Origin: Shimia sediminis
Lineage (GTDB): Bacteria > Pseudomonadota > Alphaproteobacteria > Rhodobacterales > Rhodobacteraceae
Assembly: GCF_003990645.1 (NCBI RefSeq)
Contig: NZ_RYZK01000001.1
Location: forward strand, 558,001-622,000
DNA length: 64,000 nt
Direction: 5' to 3'
Made by a program: the position numbers and the translations under genes. The notes under the pieces were generated by a model. That model made no database searches, was not told the origin of the DNA, and saw only the letters and a list, made by a program, of their open reading frames with translations. Shown one piece after another: positions 27,038-36,986 of this stretch (positions are counted from its first letter, which is position 1; each line of letters opens with the position of its first letter).

Positions 27038-27505
27038 ATGCAAGGTTTGTTTAAGGTTTCCAAAGGCTTCCTTTTGTCAGCGCTGATGTTGGCGGGATGT
27101 ACCAGCAGCAGTTACCAGACCTATCTCAAGTCTGGGTACAGTGTTGAACGTGTCAACCGTGATCGGGCAGAATGTGATGTTGAGGCCAACAGGCTGTTTC
27201 CCGCCGCCAACTGGCCGCAAACTTATCCAACCGCAACAGTTGGCTATTGGGGCGGCGGCTGGGGCGGGGCTGTTGGTGTGATCCACACGACTGACGTCAA
27301 TGCAGGAATGCGTGCGCAACATCGCACACAATGCATGCGCACCAAAGGCTACACACCGTATACGTTCCCGCGTTGCACCCAGGATCAAATGGCGGGTCAG
27401 AGTTACGCACCTATCACCCGATCCCCACAACCATCCGAGACGATCTGCGCGCTGGATGTCCAAGGTGGTGGATGGACCCTGATTGACTTGTCCAAACCGT
27501 TGTGA
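27038..27505 (+). CDS. Small lipoprotein (paralogue 1)
   Basis: A 155-aa predicted lipoprotein with signal peptide MQGLFKVSKGFLLSALMLAGC and the lipidated Cys at 21. The mature protein has an early RAECDVEAN motif, a Gly/Trp-rich patch (GYWGGGWGGAVG) and four further Cys residues in CMRTKGYTPYTFPRC and ETICALD; it ends GGGWTLIDLSKPL. The family is unrecognised. It is clearly related to the next gene: same lengths, same Cys order, same C-terminal motif. ATG 27038 is used rather than TTG 27026. The even Cys count in the mature domain suggests periplasmic disulfides. Confidence 0.75.
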   Translation: MQGLFKVSKGFLLSALMLAGCTSSSYQTYLKSGYSVERVNRDRAECDVEANRLFPAANWPQTYPTATVGYWGGGWGGAVGVIHTTDVNAGMRAQHRTQCMRTKGYTPYTFPRCTQDQMAGQSYAPITRSPQPSETICALDVQGGGWTLIDLSKPL

Positions 27506-27522
27506 GGAAGAGGAAGTTCTGC

Positions 27523-27960
27523 ATGAAACGCGCAATTCCAGCTTTGTTTGCAATCACAGCTTTAGGCGGATGCCTTGAGTACACACCAATGTATAAAGTT
27601 GGCGCAACAACTCACGAAACCAACGTTACCCGAGCACAGTGCAACACTTTTGCCGCGAATTCTGTTCCGGTAATGCTGGTAACTGATTGGATTCCAATCT
27701 ACGGCGCAAATGGCAGGATTGTGGGGCACCGGACAGAAGTTTACGACGCGAATGAAGGCCGCCGCTATTCAGAGCAGCAACGCTGCATGGAGCGTGAAGG
27801 ATACGCCCGCGTCTCAATTCCTTACTGCAAGGACGAGGACATTGCCGGACGCAGCTACAGGCCGCTCACGACCTCACCACCGTTGACCGGGTCCATCTGC
27901 GCCATTCGTCAACAAGGTGGCGGGCGTGTTATTGTCGATCTAAACAAGCCGGCTGGCTGA
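27523..27960 (+). CDS. Small lipoprotein (paralogue 2)
   Basis: A 145-aa predicted lipoprotein, signal peptide MKRAIPALFAITALGGC with the lipidated Cys at 17. It repeats the layout of its upstream neighbour: RAQCNTFAAN, then RCMEREGYARVSIPYC, then GRSYRPLTTSPP, SICAIRQQGGG and a V-DLNKP ending. The start is chosen from AGGAAG nine bases before ATG 27523; a GTG at 27502 overlaps the previous stop but would give an unlikely charged N-terminus. Co-transcribed with paralogue 1 (17-bp gap) and convergent with ntrX (13 bp). Function unknown; a tandem duplication is the simplest origin. Confidence 0.75.
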   Translation: MKRAIPALFAITALGGCLEYTPMYKVGATTHETNVTRAQCNTFAANSVPVMLVTDWIPIYGANGRIVGHRTEVYDANEGRRYSEQQRCMEREGYARVSIPYCKDEDIAGRSYRPLTTSPPLTGSICAIRQQGGGRVIVDLNKPAG

Positions 27961-27973
27961 CAACCGCCCGATG

Positions 27974-29386
27974 TCAATCGGCTTCAGCATCAGCGCTGTC
28001 CACATGCGCCACACGTGCGCCTGACTTGTTGGACGTGACAACGCCGAGCGACTTGAGCTTTCTGTGCAGGGCCGAACGTTCCATGCCCACGAAATTGGCC
28101 GTACGGCTGATGTTGCCACCAAATCGGTTGATCTGAGTCAGCAAGTACTCGCGCTCAAAGGCCTCGCGAGCTTCACGCAAAGGCAATGTTGCCAAAGCGC
28201 CGGACAAAACAACCCGGCCTTCCTCGGTTTCCCCCTCGCCTTCAGTAGGAAGTTCCCGGCTTTCGATTGGTCCGGCCCCCTCACCAAGGATCAAGACCCG
28301 CTCAATCAGGTTTTTTAATTGGCGCACATTCCCAGGCCACAACATGGTTTGCATCAGCGCCTCGGCTTCGTCTGACATTTCACGCAGGGGCAGCCCCTGG
28401 CTGCTGTTGAACCCTTCGATAAAATGCTGCGCCAGGAGCGGAATATCCTCTCGTCTCTCTTCCAATGAAGGCACCGGAATGGGAACGACATTCAAGCGAT
28501 GATAAAGCTCTTGGCGGAAAGTTTGTGCGTCTATCTCGGCTTCCAGATTGCGTGTGGTCGAAGAAATTACCCGCAAGTCAACTCGGACTTTGTCGGTTCC
28601 CCCAACACGCTGGAATTGCTGATCAACCAGAACCCGCAAGATCTTGGACTGGGTTGCCATTGGCATGTCAGCCACTTCGTCAAAGTAGATCACGCCACCA
28701 TTGGCCTGTTCCAGCAACCCTGACTCGATTCCGCGCTCGCCACTTTCCCGGCCAAACAACATCTCTTCGACCCGGTCCGGATCCATGCCAGCACAGCTGA
28801 CCGTGACAAATGGCGCCGATGCCCGGTTAGAGTTCGCATGAATGTAGCGTGCGGCAACTTCCTTGCCGACACCAGCCGGTCCGGTCAGCATCACACGTCC
28901 ATTTGACTTGGTAACTTTGTCCAACTGACTGATCATGGTGCGGAAAGCCGAGCTTTCGCCAATCATTTCGGCAGGACGCGTATCCAGACGCTTCAGTTCA
29001 AGGTTCTCACGACGAAGGCGCGATGTCTCCATAGCTCTGCGAATGACCACCAGCAACTGGTCAATATTAAAGGGCTTTTCGATAAAATCGTAGGCGCCCT
29101 GCTTGATCGCCGCGACCGCAATTTCAATATTTCCGTGGCCGGAAATGATCACAACAGGAACGTCAGGATAGTCCCGCTTGACAACTTTCAGGATGTCGAT
29201 CCCATCCATATTGCTGTCTTTCAACCAGATATCGAGGATCATAAGCGATGGTTGATCTGATGTGACCTCTTGCATGGCCTGATCAGAATTGCCCGCCAGT
29301 CGCGTCGTGTACCCTTCGTCTTCGAGGATGTCCGAAATCAATTCCCGGATGTCCCTCTCGTCGTCGACAATTAGAATATCGCCCAT
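27974..29386 (-). CDS. ntrX: Nitrogen assimilation response regulator NtrX
   Basis: A 470-aa NtrC-family regulator. Receiver domain with phospho-acceptor D52 (LMILDIWLKDS) and K104 (EKPFNI), AAA+ domain with Walker A GPAGVGKE (169-176) and Walker B VIYFDEVAD, and a C-terminal Fis-type helix-turn-helix (ISRTANFVGMERSALHRKLK). The sigma-54-contacting GAFTGA loop is not recognisable: the corresponding stretch reads LFGRESGERGIESG. It pairs with the sensor NtrY, 16 bp upstream. In alphaproteobacteria NtrYX links nitrogen, redox and envelope regulation. Confidence 0.95.
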   Translation of the reverse strand: MGDILIVDDERDIRELISDILEDEGYTTRLAGNSDQAMQEVTSDQPSLMILDIWLKDSNMDGIDILKVVKRDYPDVPVVIISGHGNIEIAVAAIKQGAYDFIEKPFNIDQLLVVIRRAMETSRLRRENLELKRLDTRPAEMIGESSAFRTMISQLDKVTKSNGRVMLTGPAGVGKEVAARYIHANSNRASAPFVTVSCAGMDPDRVEEMLFGRESGERGIESGLLEQANGGVIYFDEVADMPMATQSKILRVLVDQQFQRVGGTDKVRVDLRVISSTTRNLEAEIDAQTFRQELYHRLNVVPIPVPSLEERREDIPLLAQHFIEGFNSSQGLPLREMSDEAEALMQTMLWPGNVRQLKNLIERVLILGEGAGPIESRELPTEGEGETEEGRVVLSGALATLPLREAREAFEREYLLTQINRFGGNISRTANFVGMERSALHRKLKSLGVVTSNKSGARVAHVDSADAEAD

Positions 29387-29402
29387 TTTTTCCCCTCAAC
29401 TC

Positions 29403-31646
29403 TCAATCTGTACTCTTACCGTTATTAGCTTTGGTCAACGGCAAGCGGACAACAGCCATGGCGCCCGGATTTGGATTGCCTCCAAAAACTGATGCGTCTT
29501 CAAGCGACAGGCTGCCACCATGTTCTTCGATGATTTTCTTAACAATCGGCAGGCCAAGTCCGGTCCCTTTGTCACGGGTTGTGACATAGGGCTCAAAAAG
29601 CCTCGCGCGATCCTGTGGCAGGCCGACCCCATTGTCCGAAACCCGGATCACCACACGATCGGCGCGGCGCTCGCAAACGATTCTAATCGTCGGAACAAGA
29701 CCTTGTGGTGCACCTTTTTCATAAAGGCTTTCAATAGCTTCCCCGGCATTCTTAATAAGGTTTGTCAGTGCCTGCGAGATCATGGTTTCGTCGAGGTCTG
29801 CCATCAAGGGACCATCGCAGATCTCTTTTTCAAACGTTACTTGCGGCTGACCTGTTTCCTGCAGCAACACTATGCTCGACAGCGTCGGAATGAAGTCGAT
29901 GGTACGCCGCTCGGGTTCTGGCATACGCGCGAACTTGGAAAACTCATCAACGATACGGCGCAGATCATTGGTTTGACGTACGATGACCTCCGTCATCTGC
30001 TCAAGTTTCTCGCTGTCATCACCCACCCGTGACGAGAACTTGCGCTTGATCCGTTCTGCCGAGAGTTGGATCGGTGTCAGCGGGTTTTTGATTTCGTGGG
30101 CAATGCGACGTGCAACATCTCCCCAGGCGGCCATGCGCTGAGCCGTGACCAAGTCGGTTACATCTTCAAAGGTAACCACATAGCCCTCCAGCGTGCCATC
30201 TTTGTTCCGCCGGGTCGCCATGCGCACCAACAGATTCTCCAACCTACCGGACCGCGTGACTTTGATCTCGTCCTGTGCGACTTCGTCATAGCCCCCTGAC
30301 AAGGCTTCAAACAGCGCCCCAAATTCTGGAACTGCGACCGCGATAAACATGTCCTCATGAGAGTTGGTCCAGTCGAGCAGACGTTGGGCTGAGCGGTTCA
30401 CGAAAGTCACTCGCCCTGTTGGATCCAAACCAACAACACCGGAGGTGACAGAACTTAAGACCGAGTCAAACAGCCGCCGACGGCGCTCGATCTGGCTGGT
30501 GTTTTCAAGCAGTGTTTCCCGCTGACCTTTGAGTTGCCGGGTCATCTGGTTGAAATAGCGACCAAGCATGGCAATTTCGTCATCGCCTTCTTCTTCAATT
30601 ACCTGAACATCTAGGTCCCCTGCCCCTACCCGCTGCGCCGCCCCTGCGAGCCGCCCAACTGGGCGCGCCAGACGCTCTGCAAACCACAGTCCCATCCAAA
30701 TGGCTGCAAGTATCAGGATTACTGCGAAACCCAGGTAAACCAGGCCAAATTCGAACAGCAACCGCCCCCGTTCGCTCTCGAGTTGATGGTATAGTTGCGC
30801 AGTTGCTTTGGTCTCATCAAGCAACGAAAAAATCTGCCCATCAACTGCACGACTGATGTAGAGAAACCGGTCGACAAAAGCATCAAGACGTACAAGCGCG
30901 CGTAGTTCATTCAGTTCAAGATCTCGAACAATTTGACTACCTGTTTGTTGCGCAACAGCAATTTGTTCGGCCGTCGGCTGAGTATAGTTGAAGAGGTAAG
31001 ATCCCTCGCCCCGCGCGCGGATGTCACCGGTTCCATCAATGACATAAGCCTCTTTCAGGCCACGTTGGATTTGCGCCTGCCCAGCGGTGAGCAACACGCG
31101 AATATCGCCATCGTTCATAAAAAAGCTCTGCCGGCGGTTCGCGTCCAGAAAGCCTGCGAGAGCCTCGGCGTCCGTTTCGAGATCACGGATGTGTTCCTGC
31201 TCATAAGCTTCAGCCGCGGAAACCGAGTTTCCGACCGCAAGGCTCACCCGTTCTGAAAACCAACCTTCCAATCCGGTGTTGACCGTCAGGACCGCAAAAA
31301 TCGCCACCGTGACCGTTGGCAGAAGAGCCAATACTGCAAATGCCCCGGTCAGACGCATGTGCAGGCGGGAACCAGCTGATTGAGAGCGACGCGATGCCAC
31401 GATACGCGCCACCCGTTGCGCTACAAGAGCGGCAATAGCCAACACATAGACGAAATCTATCAAAAGGATAAGACGCAGCGCGGACGAAGACGGCCCCTGA
31501 TTCATAGGGCCAAGAACCAAGAAGGTTGCCATAACCAGAACCGGACCCAAAGCGACCAGTGTCCAGGTTGCGATATTCTGCGCACGCCGCTGCCTTCGCA
31601 AGCGTCGCAAACGTGTCCAGTGACTGGTTTTTGCCAGGGTGCTCAC
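29403..31646 (-). CDS. ntrY: Sensor histidine kinase NtrY
   Basis: A 747-aa membrane sensor. Three hydrophobic segments lie in the first 125 residues, a large periplasmic region (about 125-295) follows, then a fourth helix (about 298-320), a HAMP domain with RPVGRLAGAAQRVGAGDLDV, a PAS domain (SSVTSGVVGLDPTGRVTFVN), the H-box [20 protein letters not shown] (His about 514) and the ATPase motifs DNGVGLP and GTGLGLPIVKKI. The start is GTG at 31644-31646. It phosphorylates NtrX. The 102-bp gap to ntrC suggests that ntrYX has its own promoter in addition to read-through. Confidence 0.95.
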   Translation of the reverse strand: MSTLAKTSHWTRLRRLRRQRRAQNIATWTLVALGPVLVMATFLVLGPMNQGPSSSALRLILLIDFVYVLAIAALVAQRVARIVASRRSQSAGSRLHMRLTGAFAVLALLPTVTVAIFAVLTVNTGLEGWFSERVSLAVGNSVSAAEAYEQEHIRDLETDAEALAGFLDANRRQSFFMNDGDIRVLLTAGQAQIQRGLKEAYVIDGTGDIRARGEGSYLFNYTQPTAEQIAVAQQTGSQIVRDLELNELRALVRLDAFVDRFLYISRAVDGQIFSLLDETKATAQLYHQLESERGRLLFEFGLVYLGFAVILILAAIWMGLWFAERLARPVGRLAGAAQRVGAGDLDVQVIEEEGDDEIAMLGRYFNQMTRQLKGQRETLLENTSQIERRRRLFDSVLSSVTSGVVGLDPTGRVTFVNRSAQRLLDWTNSHEDMFIAVAVPEFGALFEALSGGYDEVAQDEIKVTRSGRLENLLVRMATRRNKDGTLEGYVVTFEDVTDLVTAQRMAAWGDVARRIAHEIKNPLTPIQLSAERIKRKFSSRVGDDSEKLEQMTEVIVRQTNDLRRIVDEFSKFARMPEPERRTIDFIPTLSSIVLLQETGQPQVTFEKEICDGPLMADLDETMISQALTNLIKNAGEAIESLYEKGAPQGLVPTIRIVCERRADRVVIRVSDNGVGLPQDRARLFEPYVTTRDKGTGLGLPIVKKIIEEHGGSLSLEDASVFGGNPNPGAMAVVRLPLTKANNGKSTD

Positions 31647-31748
31647 CCGACGACCTCAATTGTTTCGCGCCAAAGAAACGGCGCACCGCCATAATTATTG
31701 GGCCCACCTCGCCTGACTGAGACATATTGGCCACGTTATGTGGCAGTT

Positions 31749-33113
31749 TTACATCAACTTGCGCCGCCGTGTCACGTTAATATCCAAGTCGGTGATCTTC
31801 TTACGCAACGTATTGCGGTTAATTCCTAAGAGATCCGCACATTTAGCCTGATTGCCACCGGTCGCATCCAATGCAATTTCAATGAGTGGCAATTCTATCT
31901 CGCGCAGTATGCGCTGATACAGACCAGCTGGTGGCAGCATGTTGCCGTGCAAATCGAAGTATCGACGCAAATGTCGGGCCACGGACGCAGAAAGCTTTTC
32001 CGTGTCTTCACCGCCTAGCAACGGGCCAACCTGAGGTTGAGACCCGAGGATCCCTTCGGCTTCGGGCAAGGTCACTTCTTCAGTACGTGCTGTCAGCACC
32101 AGCCGTTTGACAGAGTTCTCCAATTGTCGGACGTTGCCGGGCCAACTGTAAGCTCGAAACAGCTCCATCGATTCTTTGGAGAGCACGCGCATTGGCGCGC
32201 CCTCTCGTTCGGCGCGTGACAAGAAATGCTCAACAAGCAATGGGATGTCGTCGACCCGTTCGCGCAAAGAGGGCACATGAACTGTCGCCCCATTGAGCCG
32301 GTAGTACAAATCCTGTCGTACATCCCCCTTTTCCATAGCATCTGCCAGGTTGCCCTGACTTGTTGCCATGAAACGAGGGGCATACTCACCGGGGCCATCG
32401 ATCATTCGAACAATGCGCGCTTGGACCTCGTCGTTGATATCCCCGATTTCATCGAACAATATCGTCCCCCCCTTGGCTTTGGCCAAGACCCGGGCTGGAC
32501 CTTCGATATCGACCAGGTCTGCAATCGTGGCCACCACAAACGGCAATGTACGGCGATCAGAAAAGTCATGAATTTCACGGGCAATCAGTGACTTGCCCGT
32601 ACCACTTTCTCCGGAAATCAGAACCGGAAGATCAGTGTTCATGACCCTTGCAACAAGACGGTAAAGCGCTTGCATTACCGGCGTACGACCAACCAGAGGC
32701 AACTCGTCTGGTCGAGCGCTGTCGGATTGTTGCTCCGATGGTACGCGCCGCTTCACTTCCAACGCTTTCGAAGTGCGTTTCATCAGGTCAGGCAAATCAA
32801 ATGGCTTTGGCAAGTAATCATATGCCTCAGCTTCCGCCGCCTGAATGGCAGTCATGATCGTGTTTTGGGCGGAAATCACTATGACAGGTAGTCCGGGGCG
32901 ATCTTCGGATATCTTGGGTAACATCTCAAGCCCATTGCCGTCCGGCATCATCACATCAGTGATGACCACGTCACCCTTACCCTCTTTGACCCAACGCATC
33001 AGTGTTGTGAGTGACGACGTGGCATGGACCTTGCAGCCAGCACGCGTCAGAGCTTGGGTCAGGACCGTGCGAATAGTGCGATCATCATCAGCGACAAGAA
33101 TGGTGCCGTCCAT
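31749..33113 (-). CDS. ntrC: Nitrogen regulation protein NtrC (sigma-54-loop-less type)
   Basis: A 454-aa response regulator. Receiver domain with D53 ([11 protein letters not shown]) and K103 (LPKPFDL), AAA+ core with Walker A GESGTGKS (168-175), Walker [11 protein letters not shown] (216-225) and R-finger region, then a Fis-type helix-turn-helix at the C-terminus ([20 protein letters not shown]). Between [10 protein letters not shown] and Walker B only about 16 residues remain, so the ELFGHEKGAFTGA region of ordinary NtrC is deleted. This is the known R. capsulatus type that activates housekeeping RNA polymerase without sigma-54. It overlaps the ntrB stop by one base (TGATG). Confidence 0.96.
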   Translation of the reverse strand: MDGTILVADDDRTIRTVLTQALTRAGCKVHATSSLTTLMRWVKEGKGDVVITDVMMPDGNGLEMLPKISEDRPGLPVIVISAQNTIMTAIQAAEAEAYDYLPKPFDLPDLMKRTSKALEVKRRVPSEQQSDSARPDELPLVGRTPVMQALYRLVARVMNTDLPVLISGESGTGKSLIAREIHDFSDRRTLPFVVATIADLVDIEGPARVLAKAKGGTILFDEIGDINDEVQARIVRMIDGPGEYAPRFMATSQGNLADAMEKGDVRQDLYYRLNGATVHVPSLRERVDDIPLLVEHFLSRAEREGAPMRVLSKESMELFRAYSWPGNVRQLENSVKRLVLTARTEEVTLPEAEGILGSQPQVGPLLGGEDTEKLSASVARHLRRYFDLHGNMLPPAGLYQRILREIELPLIEIALDATGGNQAKCADLLGINRNTLRKKITDLDINVTRRRKLM

Positions 33114-34198
33114 CAGGAACTCTCCTTAAGGGCTTTTTCTGCCTCGCGAGACAGTCGCGGAAGCGAAATGCGGAAAACGGTGTGGCCAGGCACGGAATCT
33201 ACCGTGATGAGGCCGTCATGATCTGAGATAATTTTGCTGACCAAGGCGAGGCCAAGACCGGTGCCGTTTTCGCGTCCTGAAACAAACGGGTCAAAGATGT
33301 CGCCCTTGATGTCCTGAGGAAGCCCTGGGCCATCATCTATGATTTCAACCTGCAAGGGCAAAGCCTGCCCTGATCCATCAGTTCGGCGCAGCCGAAACGA
33401 GTGATCGTAGTATGTATGTAGACGTATTTGGCCTTGACGATCTGCAGCTTCGGACGCGTTTTTCAGTAGATTCAAAACCACCTGAAGCAACTGATCTCCG
33501 TCTCCCTGTGCCAATGGCAATGAAGGGTCATAGTCTTCGACAATCGTCATATGCGCACCAAACCCAACGTGCGCCGAGCGTCGCGCCCGATCCAGCACAT
33601 CATGCAGATTGACCGCATTCTTCTGCGGTGGCGAGAGGTTGCCAAACTGCTCGACCTGTTCAAGAAGCTTAACGATGCGACGACTCTCTTCTACAATCAG
33701 GTCGGTTAATTCCAGATCTTCCGGATTCAGATTCATCGACAATAGCTGCGCAGCTCCGGTGATGCCCGCCAGAGGGTTTTTGATTTCATGCGCCAGCATC
33801 TCCGCCATACCAATCGCAGATTTTGCTGACGACCTAACGCCTTGTGATCGTGTCATACGTCCCGCCAGCTCGCGGGATGTAATCAGGATCAACATATGTC
33901 CGTCAGAATTCGAAACGGGCGCGATCTTGAGATTCCCCTGAACCGGCGGTCCTTCGCCTGTACCAACATCCGCATCATTTACAAACAAGGGAGATCCATG
34001 GGCCCTTGAACGTTCAAGCGCGTCTTCCAACGGTGCATCCACCGAAATCTTATCCCAAACAGGAATACCCCTCATGGACCTGGCTGACGCGTTCAGAAAT
34101 GCCTCAGCCGCAACGTTGATCTCGGTGATCATGTCGTTCGCGTCGACGACAATTGCCGGAACCGGCAATGAGTTCCAGATGTTAGGTGCATCGCTCAT
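33113..34198 (-). CDS. ntrB: Nitrogen regulation sensor kinase NtrB
   Basis: A 361-aa soluble sensor. A PAS domain (about 8-110) precedes the H-box [20 protein letters not shown] with phospho-acceptor His137, and the ATPase domain shows [11 protein letters not shown] (N-box), IIDDGPGLP (G1) and [13 protein letters not shown] (G2). NtrB phosphorylates NtrC under nitrogen limitation and is controlled by PII proteins. Its start overlaps the dusB stop by ATGA and its stop overlaps the ntrC start, so dusB-ntrB-ntrC is a translationally coupled operon, the classic nifR3-ntrBC arrangement of Rhodobacter. Confidence 0.96.
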   Translation of the reverse strand: MSDAPNIWNSLPVPAIVVDANDMITEINVAAEAFLNASARSMRGIPVWDKISVDAPLEDALERSRAHGSPLFVNDADVGTGEGPPVQGNLKIAPVSNSDGHMLILITSRELAGRMTRSQGVRSSAKSAIGMAEMLAHEIKNPLAGITGAAQLLSMNLNPEDLELTDLIVEESRRIVKLLEQVEQFGNLSPPQKNAVNLHDVLDRARRSAHVGFGAHMTIVEDYDPSLPLAQGDGDQLLQVVLNLLKNASEAADRQGQIRLHTYYDHSFRLRRTDGSGQALPLQVEIIDDGPGLPQDIKGDIFDPFVSGRENGTGLGLALVSKIISDHDGLITVDSVPGHTVFRISLPRLSREAEKALKESS

Positions 34199-35196
34199 GC
34201 GGCGTCCTCCCGGCCACTACCGCCGCTCAAAGCATCAGGCAACAGTTCTAATACCTGTTTGGGATCTCGGGAGGTTTGAACAACCCGTCGCAGATCTTTT
34301 GGAGTGTCAACGTCATCCATGTACCACCCCAAGTGCTTTCGGGCGACACGCCCTCCAAGCTCGCCACCATAAAACTCCAGAATGGCCTCGTAATGAGACA
34401 CAACCATTGCGGCCAAAGCCTCGCCTCGAGGTATCTCTGGTGCTTTCGCACCAAACAACACATGGGCAATCTGCGCCAAGAGCCAAGGTCGCCCCTGCGC
34501 ACCGCGACCAACCATGACGCCATCCGCGCCTGATTGGTCTAGCGCTTGTCGTGCGGTCTCAACATCTAAAATGTCGCCGTTCGCAATGACGGGAATCGAC
34601 ACCGCCTCTTTGATCTCACGTATGGCCGACCAGTCCGCGCTCCCCTTGTAAAACTGACACCGGGTGCGGCCATGTATCGTGACCATCTGGATACCCGCAT
34701 CCTCGGCACGTTTGGCAAGGTCTGGCGCGTTGCGCATGTGGTCATCCCAACCCAGACGTGTCTTGAGTGTAACTGGAATCTTGACCGCCCCAACAACAGC
34801 ATCAATCAATCCCAGCGCATGATCCAGGTCTTTCATCAATGCCGACCCTGCCGCGCCTGCACCGGATGACGAGGTCACCTTCTTGGCTGGGCACCCCATG
34901 TTGATGTCGATCAAGCGCGCGCCGTTGGCTTCGATCTGACGTGCCGCCTCCGCCATCCAGTAGGCATCACGGCCTGCGATCTGTACAGAAGTATTGGCCT
35001 TTCCAAATCCCAGCTCTGCCTTTTCCCGAACCCCGGCTTTGGCCTGAACCATTTCCTGGCTCGCAACCATCTCAGATACAACGAGCCCCGCGCCAAAAGA
35101 CGAGACCAGATCACGAAACGGCAGATCGGTGATTCCCGCCAAAGGGGCGAGGAACACTGGCGGTTCTAGGGTTAGATCGGCAAGACGCACAGTCAC
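34195..35196 (-). CDS. dusB: tRNA-dihydrouridine synthase B (NifR3)
   Basis: A 333-aa flavoenzyme reducing uridine to dihydrouridine in the tRNA D-loop. The N-terminal FMN-binding [13 protein letters not shown], the catalytic Cys102 in [11 protein letters not shown], the [13 protein letters not shown] motif and the phosphate-binding [11 protein letters not shown] are all intact. Start codon GTG at 35194-35196. It heads the dusB-ntrB-ntrC operon, as in Rhodobacter where the gene was first named nifR3. It is divergent from ispDF with about 160 bp between them, which should contain both promoters. Confidence 0.96.
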   Translation of the reverse strand: MTVRLADLTLEPPVFLAPLAGITDLPFRDLVSSFGAGLVVSEMVASQEMVQAKAGVREKAELGFGKANTSVQIAGRDAYWMAEAARQIEANGARLIDINMGCPAKKVTSSSGAGAAGSALMKDLDHALGLIDAVVGAVKIPVTLKTRLGWDDHMRNAPDLAKRAEDAGIQMVTIHGRTRCQFYKGSADWSAIREIKEAVSIPVIANGDILDVETARQALDQSGADGVMVGRGAQGRPWLLAQIAHVLFGAKAPEIPRGEALAAMVVSHYEAILEFYGGELGGRVARKHLGWYMDDVDTPKDLRRVVQTSRDPKQVLELLPDALSGGSGREDAA

Positions 35197-35355
35197 ATGC
35201 TTATTCCTTGGGCAACAATCTCGAAATACTGCCTCGCAATATAAACCACAATGAATTCACGCCCCTTTTTAGGGCAAAATTCCCCTTCTGCCTAAAATTT
35301 AAGCAATCAATAAGGGTAGATTGCCACTCCTCCAAGCAGGTTTTAGACAGAGCCC

Positions 35356-36498
35356 ATGAACACACCACCACGCAAAATTGCAGCAATCCTTGTCGCAGCC
35401 GGACGCGGCACCCGCGCTGGCGCTGGAACTCCCAAGCAATGGCGCAAGCTGGCCGGAAAACGAGTTGCGGACTGGACCGTCGAAGCCTTTGCAACACATC
35501 CGAACGTCGCCTTTGTTCTCGCGGTAACCCACGCAGAAGACGACGCAGAAGCGGACAGTCTGGGCGTCCCCTATGTGCACGGCGGCACGACCCGCGACGC
35601 TTCTGTACGCGCAGGTCTCAATGCACTTAAAGGGTTGGACATCACACACGTCCTGATCCATGACGTGGCGCGTGCCGGTGTTTCACAAACAATCATTTCC
35701 AATGTCATCTCGGCATTGAACACAGCCCAAGGGGCCGCACCCGCCCTGCCCGTCACCGACGCACTCTGGCGTGGTATGGATGGGGCTGTGGCAGGCACTC
35801 AGGATCGCTCTGATCTCTTTCGCGCGCAAACCCCGCAAGGGTTTCAATTCAAGGAAATACTAGAAGCGCACGCAAACCACGCGGGAGGCGCATTGGATGA
35901 CGTCGAAGTTGCCCGAGCCGCCGGATTGCGCGTAGCAATTGTTGACGGCGACGAGGCCAACCTGAAAATCACAACTCCTGCCGACTTTGCTCGGATGGAA
36001 CGCATATTGCGAGGAAACATGGATATACGGCTTGGCAACGGATTTGACGTTCACGCCTTTACTGACGGGGACCACGTCACGCTTTGCGGCGTTGCGATCC
36101 CTCATACACGTGCCCTCAAAGGTCACTCGGACGCTGATGTCGGCATGCACGCCGTGACAGACGCCATCTATGGCGCTCTGGCCGAGGGAGATATCGGACG
36201 CCATTTCCCCCCAAGCGACGTGCAATGGAAGGGTGCGGATAGCGCCATCTTTCTGGAACACGCGGTCAATCTGGCATCTCACAAGGGCTACGCCATCTCT
36301 AATGTTGATTGCACTCTGATCTGTGAGCGTCCCAAGATCGGCCCTCACGCCGCGGCTATGAAGGATCGCATGGCTCATATTATGGGACTACGTCCAGATC
36401 AGGTTTCAGTCAAAGCAACAACAAGTGAGCAGCTCGGCTTTACCGGCCGTGAAGAAGGGATTGCGGCCATTGCCACTGCAACTTTGGTGAAGCAATGA
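35356..36498 (+). CDS. ispDF: Bifunctional IspD/IspF (MEP cytidylyltransferase and MEcPP synthase)
   Basis: A 380-aa fusion of two non-consecutive enzymes of the MEP isoprenoid pathway. IspD (1 to about 218) has the CTP loop [19 protein letters not shown] and IHDVARAG. IspF (about 222-380) has the metal pair D231/H233 in GFDVHAF and [15 protein letters not shown], and ends with [19 protein letters not shown]. The fused form is common in alphaproteobacteria and has been proposed to channel intermediates with IspE. The stop overlaps the pgpA start by ATGA, so translation is coupled. Confidence 0.97.
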   Translation: MNTPPRKIAAILVAAGRGTRAGAGTPKQWRKLAGKRVADWTVEAFATHPNVAFVLAVTHAEDDAEADSLGVPYVHGGTTRDASVRAGLNALKGLDITHVLIHDVARAGVSQTIISNVISALNTAQGAAPALPVTDALWRGMDGAVAGTQDRSDLFRAQTPQGFQFKEILEAHANHAGGALDDVEVARAAGLRVAIVDGDEANLKITTPADFARMERILRGNMDIRLGNGFDVHAFTDGDHVTLCGVAIPHTRALKGHSDADVGMHAVTDAIYGALAEGDIGRHFPPSDVQWKGADSAIFLEHAVNLASHKGYAISNVDCTLICERPKIGPHAAAMKDRMAHIMGLRPDQVSVKATTSEQLGFTGREEGIAAIATATLVKQ

Positions 36499-36986
36499 GC
36501 AAACTGATCGCAACAGTCTTTGGTGTAGGCCACATTCGCCCGGCCCCTGGAACCTGGGGGTCTGCCGCAGGCGTTCTGATGGCGCTGGCGCTGCACTATG
36601 CCGGGGGCTTTCCGCTTCTGGCAGTGGCGACGCTATTGGTGTTTCTGCTCGGCTGGTGGGCAACAGCGGAAGCAACCCGTGGCGCGGAAGATCACGATCC
36701 CAGCGAAATCGTCATAGACGAGGTCGCGGGGCAATGGATCGCCCTGCTGATTGTGAGCTTCGGTGCTTGGCATGCAGGCCTCGATCCGCTGAAACTCTAT
36801 CCCGGCTGGATCGCTGGTTTTATCTTGTTTCGGTTTTTCGACATTACCAAGCCCTGGCTCGTCGGATGGGCTGATCGCCGAGGCGATGCGCTGGGTGTGA
36901 TGTTGGACGATGTTGTTGCAGGGATATTTGCCGCCATTGGAACCGGTATCCTCGCATGGGCCAGCCACGGATTTTTGGGCCTATGA
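36495..36986 (+). CDS. pgpA: Phosphatidylglycerophosphatase A
   Basis: A 163-aa inner-membrane phosphatase making phosphatidylglycerol from its phosphate. Motifs include [32 protein letters not shown] (the acidic metal-binding segment) and [10 protein letters not shown], followed by [10 protein letters not shown]. Four hydrophobic segments are apparent. The ATG overlaps the ispDF stop and its stop overlaps the next start, giving a three-gene coupled operon with ispDF and the CinA-type gene. Confidence 0.95.
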   Translation: MSKLIATVFGVGHIRPAPGTWGSAAGVLMALALHYAGGFPLLAVATLLVFLLGWWATAEATRGAEDHDPSEIVIDEVAGQWIALLIVSFGAWHAGLDPLKLYPGWIAGFILFRFFDITKPWLVGWADRRGDALGVMLDDVVAGIFAAIGTGILAWASHGFLGL

